The notes under the pieces were generated by a model. It did no database searches, was not told the origin of the DNA, and saw only the letters and a list, made by a program, of their open reading frames with translations. Both the position numbers and the translations under genes were made by a program. From the NCBI RefSeq assembly GCF_039533965.1, contig NZ_BAAAUN010000001.1, positions 1,710,950 through 1,774,949 on the forward strand: a stretch of 64,000 bases of DNA. The letters run 5' to 3'. Source of the DNA: Microbacterium luteolum. GTDB lineage: Bacteria > Actinomycetota > Actinomycetes > Actinomycetales > Microbacteriaceae. Below are positions 58,106 through 64,000 of this stretch, in pieces (within the stretch, counting starts at the first letter, position 1; the number at the start of each line of letters is the position of its first letter).

Positions 58106-59054
58106 AGAACACCCACTTCTTGCGGAGCTGCCACTGCAGGAGCGTCAGCAGCATCACGAACGTCAGCAGCATGAGCGCGAGAGTCGACCCGTAGCCGATG
58201 TTGTTGAACTCGAATGCCTGCTGGAAGACGTAGTAGACCAGGACGGTCGTGGAGAGACCCGGCCCACCGCCGGTGAGGACGGCGATCTGCGCGAAGGCCT
58301 GCAGCGCCCCGACGATCGTGATGATCGCGGTGAGCAGCACCGTCGGCGAGATGAGCGGGAGCGTGATGCGGAAGAAGATGGTGGCGCTGCCTGCCCCGTC
58401 GATGCGGGCGGCCTCGTGCAGCTCGCTCGGCACCCCCTGGAGGGCGGAGAGGAACAGCACCATGTTGATCCCCACGCTGCGGACCACCTGCGAGACGATC
58501 ACGGCGATCATGGCCGTGTCGCCGCTCTGCAGCCAGTTCGGGCCGTCGATGCCGATGACGGAGAGGGCGCCGTTGATGCCGCCGTTGTCCTGCAGGAGGA
58601 ATCCCCAGACCAGCGTCCAGGCGACGACCGACACGACGACCGGCGAGAAGAACAGCGTGCGGAAGAAGGTCACACCGCGGAATCGGCGGTTGAGCATCAC
58701 GGCGAGTCCCAGGCCGAGAGCGATGTTCAGGACGACGATGCCGCCGGAGAAGACCACCGTCGCGAGCAGGACGGACGGCAGCTGGGGGTCGGTCAGCAGG
58801 TCGGCGTAGTTGTCGCCGCCCACGAACTCGAGGCGGCCGCTGAAGATGTTCCAGTCGTTGAGGCTGTACCAGACGGCGAGTCCGACGGGCACGAGCACGA
58901 ACAGCACGACGCCGATGAGCTGCGGCGTGATGAACAGGTAGCCCGCGAGCTGGTCGCGGCGCGACGCCGACCAGAACCGTCGTCTGGACGGTGCGGCGGG
59001 GGGCCGGGAGGCGCCGGCGGGCGCCTCCCGGGTTTCCACGATGGTGACGGTCAT
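58095..59054 (-). CDS. Carbohydrate ABC transporter permease (MalF type)
   Basis: A 319-residue permease: a basic, Pro-rich N-terminus, then six transmembrane helices (GYLFITPQLIGVVLFVLVPV first) and the EAA loop HEAARIDGAGSATIFFRITL. The start ATG 59054 lies directly after the binding-protein stop (TGAGATG), so translation is coupled. Confidence 0.93.
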   Translation of the reverse strand: MTVTIVETREAPAGASRPPAAPSRRRFWSASRRDQLAGYLFITPQLIGVVLFVLVPVGLAVWYSLNDWNIFSGRLEFVGGDNYADLLTDPQLPSVLLATVVFSGGIVVLNIALGLGLAVMLNRRFRGVTFFRTLFFSPVVVSVVAWTLVWGFLLQDNGGINGALSVIGIDGPNWLQSGDTAMIAVIVSQVVRSVGINMVLFLSALQGVPSELHEAARIDGAGSATIFFRITLPLISPTVLLTAIITIVGALQAFAQIAVLTGGGPGLSTTVLVYYVFQQAFEFNNIGYGSTLALMLLTFVMLLTLLQWQLRKKWVFYED

Positions 59055-59055
59055 C

Positions 59056-60336
59056 TCAGTTCGCGAGCACGGGCTGGATCGCCTCGCACACCTCTCCGAG
59101 CACGGCCTCGACGTCGGCATCCGCGACCCACATCGCATCGAAGGCCGCCTTGCCCTTCTGCGCGATCTCCGCCGGGTTGGTGTGGTTGGGCAGCGTCACG
59201 GAGTCGGGCACCTGGTCGACGACGACAGCCTGGAGCTGCTCCGCCGTGAGCTTGGCGTTGTTCTCGGCGAGCTTCTCGCCCGTGAGCAGCGACGCACGGG
59301 GCGGCGGGAAGTACTGGGCCAGCAGCGCGGCGTTCTCCGGGTCGGTCAGGAAGGCGAGGAAGTCGGTGGCCTCCTGGGTGTGCGCGCTCGAGGAGAGCAC
59401 GCCGACACCGGCCTGGCCGATCACCGAGTAGTCGCCCTCGGGCCCAGCGGGCAGCGGGATGACGTCGTAGGCGAAGGTCCCGTCGAGCAGCGACGCGCGC
59501 GACACCTGCGCGACGGTGAAGGCGGCGTCGCCGGCGAAGAAGTCGGCGGCCACCCCCGGCCCCGGCATGGACTTGTCGACGAAGGCGGCGTCGTGGAGGA
59601 ACTGGAACGCGTCGACCATCTCCGGGCTGTCGAAGGTGCAGGTCGCGCCGTCGTCGGACCATGCCGAGGCTCCCCAGCCCGTCCAGACCGTGGCGAGGGT
59701 GTTCCACGACGAGTAGTCGAAGTCGCGGATGACGAAGCCGGCCTTGCCGGTGGCGGCGTTGACCGCGGCGCCGATCGTCGAGATGTCCTCCCACGTCGGA
59801 TCCTCCGCGGGGAGCGTCTGGCCCGCCAGCGTCAGGAGGTCGGTGTTGACGTACAGCGCGAAGGGCGAGTTCGAGAACGGGTATGCGTAGAGCTCGTCAT
59901 CGACGGAGAACTCCGCGGTGACGCTGCCCAGGAGGTCGTCGTAGTCCCAGCCCTTCGTCGCCTCGAGCTCGTCGGTGAGCGGGACGAGGGCATCCGCCGC
60001 GATGAGGTCCTTCGACAGGTCTCCCATCCACGCGAGGTCGGGGGCGTTGCCGCCGGCGATCTGCGTGGTGAGCGTCGTGTTGTAGTCGGCGAACGGAAGG
60101 CTCTCGAAGGTGATCGACCCGATCTCCGGGTGATCGGCCTTGTAGGCGTCGGCGATCGAGTCGAACAGCGCGAGCTGGTCCTCGTTCGAGGTCCACACGC
60201 TCATCCGCAGATCGACGCTGCCGGGTGCGGCCTCGGTCTCGACGGGTTCCGGCGCAGCAGCCGCGCAGCCCGCGGTCACGAGACCGATCGATACCGTCAG
60301 CGCCGCGGCGCCGAACAGCTTCTTTGCTGTGTTCAT
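59056..60336 (-). CDS. Sugar ABC transporter substrate-binding lipoprotein (family 1)
   Basis: A 426-residue binding protein. The signal peptide ends in the lipobox LVTAGCAAAA. Family-1 features include SVWTSNEDQLALFDSIADAY, DLAWMGDLSKDLIAADALVP and YAYPFSNSPFALYVNTDLLT. It binds a saccharide outside the cell for the two permeases encoded next. The ligand is unknown. GAAGGAAACGAC lies before the ATG. Confidence 0.93.
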   Translation of the reverse strand: MNTAKKLFGAAALTVSIGLVTAGCAAAAPEPVETEAAPGSVDLRMSVWTSNEDQLALFDSIADAYKADHPEIGSITFESLPFADYNTTLTTQIAGGNAPDLAWMGDLSKDLIAADALVPLTDELEATKGWDYDDLLGSVTAEFSVDDELYAYPFSNSPFALYVNTDLLTLAGQTLPAEDPTWEDISTIGAAVNAATGKAGFVIRDFDYSSWNTLATVWTGWGASAWSDDGATCTFDSPEMVDAFQFLHDAAFVDKSMPGPGVAADFFAGDAAFTVAQVSRASLLDGTFAYDVIPLPAGPEGDYSVIGQAGVGVLSSSAHTQEATDFLAFLTDPENAALLAQYFPPPRASLLTGEKLAENNAKLTAEQLQAVVVDQVPDSVTLPNHTNPAEIAQKGKAAFDAMWVADADVEAVLGEVCEAIQPVLAN

Positions 60337-60350
60337 GTCGTTTCCTTCTT

Positions 60351-61943
60351 CTAGTAGCCGATGATCTCGGGCCAGTGGATCTCCACGCCGACCTCGCCGA
60401 GGCGGGACTGGAGCTGTGCGGTGAGCGCAGCCTCGGCCGCGACGTCGTGGGGGCGGTGTCCCTGCTCGAGGCAGAAGCCGGCGAGCTCGCCGGCCGATTC
60501 GCCGATGTTCCATTCGACGGGGTGCAGACGGTACGCGCCGTTGGTGATGTGAGTGGTGCCGATGTTCTTCGCCGCGGCGAGCAGGTTCTTCGTCCGCACG
60601 GGGATGAGCGCGCCGAGCGGGATCTCGAACGGAGCGCACTCGACGTCGATGTAGTTGTCGCCGCCCGTCGACGGGTGCAGATCGATGCGGTACATGCCCA
60701 CCCCGACCGTGTCGTCGAAGGTCGCCGGTCCCCCGTGTCCGCGGTGGGCGACGGAGATGTCCTGCTCGACCACGGTCCGCAGCGCTCGGATGCGGCGGGA
60801 CTCGCGGATGTACGGCGCCTGGGCGAAACCGTCGTCGCTGCCGATGACATCACCGCGCAGTCGGAGCCCGGGCCAGCCGTATCCGCCGTCGGGGCGCGGC
60901 GCCTCGGTCTGCAGCCAGTGGAAGTAGGCCAGCGACTGGGCCTTGGCCGCGGCGAGGTGGGACTCGCGGTCGGTGCTGTCGATGATGGACCCGCCGACGT
61001 AGTCGAGCTGCGGCCAGTTCGCCAGCACGATGTCGCTCGGGGCGAAGCCCTCGCGGAAGGTCTGCCGCGCAGCGATCCGACGGAACTGCCACAGATCGGT
61101 GTCGCCGGCGTCGACGCGCGGGTCGCCGGAGCGATCGAGGGCGGGGTTGACGTCGAGCGTGCGCTCCTCCGGCTCCAGAGTGCGCGGGTTCGGCGCGGTG
61201 AACGACAGCATCGGCGCACCCCAGAAGGGCAGTTCGAGCTGCTTCCATTCGTCGTAGTCGACGGGACGCGGGATCGTGTGGTCGCCGTCGACGTGGTCGA
61301 AGACGAAGCACCAGGCGATCGACTGCACGTTCTCGGGATCGGCCACCGCGGCCGCGCTCGGCTCGCCCGTCTCGGAGCGGGCCTCGGCGCCGACGACGTA
61401 CGCGGTTCCGGTCAGCGGCAGCAGGTCTCCGGTCTCGGTGGCATCCAGCACGAACGACGCCTCGATGACGGTGCGGATGCCGGTGCGCCCGTGCTCGACG
61501 GTGACCGAGCGCACCACGTCGTCGACGACTGACGCCGCGACCGGCTTGGCCGGCTGCAGGACGACGAGCTGCCCGTTGGACCGGTACGGCGCCAGCAGTT
61601 GCTCGATGACCGCGACCGCCACCCGGGGTTCGTGGCAGAGGCGGCTCACGCGCCCGCGCCCCGGATTCAGCGTTTGGTCGGCGCGCGCCTCCTCGGAGAG
61701 AGGGTAGTGGTCGCGGTAGTAGCGGCGGATGCCGTCGCGCAGGGCGCGGTAGCGAGCGGTCACGCCGAACTGCTCGACCCAGATGTGCTCGTCGGGCGGC
61801 ACGGCCTGCGAGGTGAGCTGTCCGCCGAGCCAGGCGTACTCCTCGGTGAGCACGACGCGATGGCCGCGCTCGAGCACGGCGAGGGCGGCGGCGACGCCGC
61901 CGAGTCCGCCGCCGATGACGGCGACGTCGGTGGTGAGATTCAC
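60351..61943 (-). CDS. FAD-dependent oxidoreductase in sugar-uptake operon
   Basis: A 530-residue flavoprotein of the FAD_oxidored type. The dinucleotide motif VAVIGGGLGGVAAALAVLER opens it; TEEYAWLGGQLTSQAVPPDE, FVLDATETGDLLPLTG and AAKNIGTTHITNGAYRLHPV are characteristic. No signal peptide. Proteins of this family occur often next to sugar ABC transporters and glycan genes; the substrate is not established. It sits between lacI (4-bp overlap) and the binding-protein gene, so it is the operon's only enzyme in view. Confidence 0.87.
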   Translation of the reverse strand: MNLTTDVAVIGGGLGGVAAALAVLERGHRVVLTEEYAWLGGQLTSQAVPPDEHIWVEQFGVTARYRALRDGIRRYYRDHYPLSEEARADQTLNPGRGRVSRLCHEPRVAVAVIEQLLAPYRSNGQLVVLQPAKPVAASVVDDVVRSVTVEHGRTGIRTVIEASFVLDATETGDLLPLTGTAYVVGAEARSETGEPSAAAVADPENVQSIAWCFVFDHVDGDHTIPRPVDYDEWKQLELPFWGAPMLSFTAPNPRTLEPEERTLDVNPALDRSGDPRVDAGDTDLWQFRRIAARQTFREGFAPSDIVLANWPQLDYVGGSIIDSTDRESHLAAAKAQSLAYFHWLQTEAPRPDGGYGWPGLRLRGDVIGSDDGFAQAPYIRESRRIRALRTVVEQDISVAHRGHGGPATFDDTVGVGMYRIDLHPSTGGDNYIDVECAPFEIPLGALIPVRTKNLLAAAKNIGTTHITNGAYRLHPVEWNIGESAGELAGFCLEQGHRPHDVAAEAALTAQLQSRLGEVGVEIHWPEIIGY

Positions 61944-62980
61944 TGCGCGCGCCGTTCGACGAGGGTGGCGCCGAACTCGACCTCGGCACTCAGCAGGCGC
62001 TGCGTGTCGAGCTGGGGCCAGTCCTCCTCCGCCGAGCTCGAGACGAGCTGCTGCAGCAGGGCGAGGGCTTCGACCGCGACCTGCTCGCGCGGAACATGGA
62101 ACCCGGTGAGCGCGCGGTCGCCGACCCGGTGTCCGCGCACCTCGGCGAGGGACGCGACAGAGAGGTCGCCGGGAGCACTGATGCCCGACTTCGACAGCGT
62201 GTGGATCACGTCTTCCGCGAGGAACGAGTCCTCCGCGAACACGACGGTCGCCGCGCCGACGGCGTCGACGACGGCCGCGAGATCGGCCTCGCGGAGGTAG
62301 TCGAACTGCAGCACCCCCGCGGCATCCGCCGCACGGACGGCTGCCATGCGGTCGTCCGCCGCCGGGCTCGTGAGGTCGTGGTGCACGTACACGGCGCGCT
62401 CGTGCCCGAGCTGCGCCGCACGCTCGATCAGCGCGGTGGTCGGGGTGACGTAGTCGAGTCCGACGTAGGGCACCTTGGCCGCTGTCTCGTCGCGTCGACC
62501 GACCGCGACGAAGGGGAACTGCTCATCGACGAGGCGGGCCAGGTCGTCGCCGTCCATCCGCTGTCCCAGCAGGATGCAGCCGTCGGCCAGCCGCAGGCGG
62601 GTGTTCTTGTGGAACAGCCGCCGCGAGCCGTCCTCGACCGGAGAGCTCGTGAAGAACAGGAGGTCGCAGCCGACGCGCTCCGCCGCACGTTCGATGCCGT
62701 TGAGGAGCGGCCCGTAGAAGTCCATGCTCTCCGGGGAGAGCGCCGCCTCGTAGGTGAAGACGCCGATGATCTGGTTGTCGAGACCGGCGAGTCGGCGGGC
62801 CGCGGGATCGGCGACGTACGTGGACTGCTCGATCGCCTGCCTGACCCGCGCACGGGTCGCCTCGGGGATGCGGACGCTCGCTCCGTCGCGGTCGTTGAGC
62901 ACCATCGACACGGTGCTCTGACTCACCCCGGCGATCTCCGCGATCTCGCGTTGCGTCACCTTGCGTGGCTTCGATGCCAT
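61940..62980 (-). CDS. LacI family transcriptional regulator
   Basis: A 346-residue repressor. N-terminal helix-turn-helix and hinge (VTQREIAEIAGVSQSTVSMV) are followed by the sugar-binding-like core (about 65-340). ATG 62980 is chosen because the conserved motif starts 8 residues in; upstream codons fall in the operator region. It is first in its operon and divergent from a Tat-exported protein. The repeats at 63002-63119 are likely its operators. Confidence 0.93.
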   Translation of the reverse strand: MASKPRKVTQREIAEIAGVSQSTVSMVLNDRDGASVRIPEATRARVRQAIEQSTYVADPAARRLAGLDNQIIGVFTYEAALSPESMDFYGPLLNGIERAAERVGCDLLFFTSSPVEDGSRRLFHKNTRLRLADGCILLGQRMDGDDLARLVDEQFPFVAVGRRDETAAKVPYVGLDYVTPTTALIERAAQLGHERAVYVHHDLTSPAADDRMAAVRAADAAGVLQFDYLREADLAAVVDAVGAATVVFAEDSFLAEDVIHTLSKSGISAPGDLSVASLAEVRGHRVGDRALTGFHVPREQVAVEALALLQQLVSSSAEEDWPQLDTQRLLSAEVEFGATLVERRAQ

Positions 62981-63001
62981 CCTGACTCCTGACCGAGTGA
63001 T

Positions 63002-63037
63002 AATTCGTATTTGCAGGACGCTAATACGTATCTGCAA
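63002..63037. promoter_or_regulatory. Tandem LacI-type operator repeats
   Basis: TAATTCGTATTTGCA (63002-63016) and TAATACGTATCTGCA (63023-63037) are 12 of 15 or better matches, start-to-start 21 bp. They lie 22-57 bp before lacI, where binding would affect its transcription. An inverted repeat TGCAA-CTT-TTGCA follows at 63034-63046. Confidence 0.65.
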
Positions 63038-63053
63038 CTTTTGCAAATTCTCT

Positions 63054-63083
63054 TGACAACGCTCGGAGGCACTCCTCAGGATG
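63054..63083 (+). promoter_or_regulatory. Promoter of the Tat-exported protein gene
   Basis: TTGACA (63054-63059), an 18-bp spacer and CAGGAT (63078-63083). A perfect -35 box. The palindrome at 63094 begins near the expected start of transcription. Confidence 0.65.
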
Positions 63084-63093
63084 AGGAAACCGA

Positions 63094-63119
63094 ATCTGCT
63101 GATACGCATGAGCAGATTC
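63094..63119. promoter_or_regulatory. Perfect palindromic operator (LacI-type)
   Basis: AATCTGCT (63094-63101), a 10-bp centre GATACGCATG and AGCAGATT (63112-63119): perfect 8-bp arms. The centre matches the TACGTAT core of the tandem repeats at 63002-63037. Placed just downstream of the promoter, it should allow repression of the exported-protein gene. Confidence 0.72.
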
Positions 63120-63145
63120 CTCCCCCACCGACAGCAGGAGTGACG

Positions 63146-64000
63146 ATGACGTCAGCACCAGACCCCCGCACGCCCGGCCTCAGCCGCCGCGGCTTCCTCA
63201 AGGCCACGATCGTCGCGGGCGTCGTGCTCGTCGCGGAGGCGAGTCCTGTGACGGCTCACGCGGCCGCCGGCGACGTCACGCTGTCCGCGACCGGCATCAG
63301 CGTGCTGGCGAGCGTCGGCGGTCGCATCGCGATCCGCGACGCGAGCGGCGTCATCCGCACACAGGGCTCGAAGTTCCAGGTGAAGGATCGGCTCAGCGGC
63401 ATCCATGTCTCCGTCGGAGGCACCCCGAGCCTGGTCACCGCCCCCGACGGCGCCCCGGCGATCCGCATGGACTACACGTTCGACGCCGCGGCCGGACCGA
63501 CGACCGTCGTCGGACTGATCACCCTGTCGACCAACCATGCCCACCTCGAATGGGAGGTGCAGGGCGACGCGACGCTCGTCCCGGACGGCTTCCTCTTCAG
63601 CCGCGCGATCCTCGCCTCGACGGCGCCGGACGACTTCGTCGCGGTCACCGAATGGGTGCGCGACGACCGTGGCGGCATCCCGTACGAGGACACGGCCGGC
63701 ATCGCCCACGTCTCCACCTGGGGCGCCCTGCACGGCATGTTCCTCCTGGAGCGCTCGCGCCAGGCGTGGACCAACACGACCTGGGTGCACTCCCCCGGCA
63801 CCGCGCTGACCGGAGGCGGGTATCTGAGCCAGGCCGACTTCTTCTTCAGCGAGACCCGCCCGTCCGCGACGGCGACGATCGGCCGCGGCGATGAGCTCGG
63901 CATCGAACTGCGCACCGATCAGCCGTTCAACATCTGGGAAGGCGGCCAGACCGCATCGTTGACGGCCCTCGTCGCCAACGGCGGGTCCACGGCCAAGAAC
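63146..64000 (+). CDS. Tat-exported protein, N-terminal part (runs off window)
   Basis: The first 285 codons of a larger protein. A twin-arginine signal (LSRRGFLKATIVAGVVLVAE) shows it is exported folded. The mature part is beta-rich (DVTLSATGISVLASVGGRIA; HAHLEWEVQGDATLVPDGFL) without a motif I can assign; a secreted glycan-active enzyme or lyase is likely from context but unproven. CAGGAGTG lies before ATG 63146. It is divergent from the LacI operon and has LacI-type operator repeats in front. Confidence 0.8.
   Translation, partial: MTSAPDPRTPGLSRRGFLKATIVAGVVLVAEASPVTAHAAAGDVTLSATGISVLASVGGRIAIRDASGVIRTQGSKFQVKDRLSGIHVSVGGTPSLVTAPDGAPAIRMDYTFDAAAGPTTVVGLITLSTNHAHLEWEVQGDATLVPDGFLFSRAILASTAPDDFVAVTEWVRDDRGGIPYEDTAGIAHVSTWGALHGMFLLERSRQAWTNTTWVHSPGTALTGGGYLSQADFFFSETRPSATATIGRGDELGIELRTDQPFNIWEGGQTASLTALVANGGSTAKN

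Overview
The window is high-G+C actinobacterial DNA, most likely Microbacteriaceae and Microbacterium-like. This is an inference from codon bias, the many leaderless start sites, and gene families typical of that group (DUF1206, SufS/SufU pair, HrpB, fused dipeptide-type ABC permease/ATPase). No rRNA is present to confirm it.

Region 1 (1-3.5 kb): the right end of a Tn7-like transposon. It holds tnsA, tnsB and the start of tnsC on the minus strand, joined by ATGA-type overlaps. Four TGTCAGTR repeats, 20-21 bp apart, mark the element terminus at about 3477. Immediately outside lies a probable small structured RNA gene with its own promoter and terminator (3537-3669).

Region 2 (3.7-31.2 kb): ordinary chromosome. 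Genes include marR, flotillin, hrpB (bracketed by two 86-bp repeats), an ABC-2 exporter with a TetR regulator and a perfect palindrome over its start codon, an AAA ATPase, sdaA, a SdhA/NadB-like flavoprotein with a divergent LysR regulator, a PAF-acetylhydrolase-like enzyme, tRNA-Arg(ACG), an HExxH putative metalloprotease, GntR/FCD, an F420-type reductase, sufS-sufU, LysE, DUF1206, a GyrI-like protein beside an AraC-GyrI-like regulator, and a PucR/aminotransferase/MMSDH group probably for beta-amino acid breakdown. At least a dozen genes here appear to be transcribed as leaderless mRNAs (a -10 hexamer 6-7 nt before the start codon).

Region 3 (33-57 kb): a plant-glycan utilisation locus. A divergent regulatory region separates tetR-GH2-hypothetical (minus) from a ten-gene operon (plus). 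That operon encodes a lipoprotein binding protein, permease, fused permease/ATPase and ATPase (a family-5 oligopeptide/oligosaccharide ABC importer), GH3, a beta-lactamase-fold esterase, GH43, GH78, a DUF5060/DUF5605 glycosidase and an SDR. A GH106-like alpha-L-rhamnosidase and a MarR regulator follow under what looks like their own promoter. The enzyme set (two rhamnosidase families, beta-galactosidase-type, beta-glucosidase/xylosidase-type and arabinosidase/xylosidase-type) suggests import of rhamnose-containing oligosaccharides and intracellular degradation.

Region 4 (57-64 kb): a second carbohydrate cluster on the minus strand: LacI regulator, FAD-dependent oxidoreductase, lipoprotein binding protein and two permeases. 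A divergent Tat-exported protein runs off the right edge. The space between them carries LacI-type operator repeats and a perfect 8-bp-arm palindrome.
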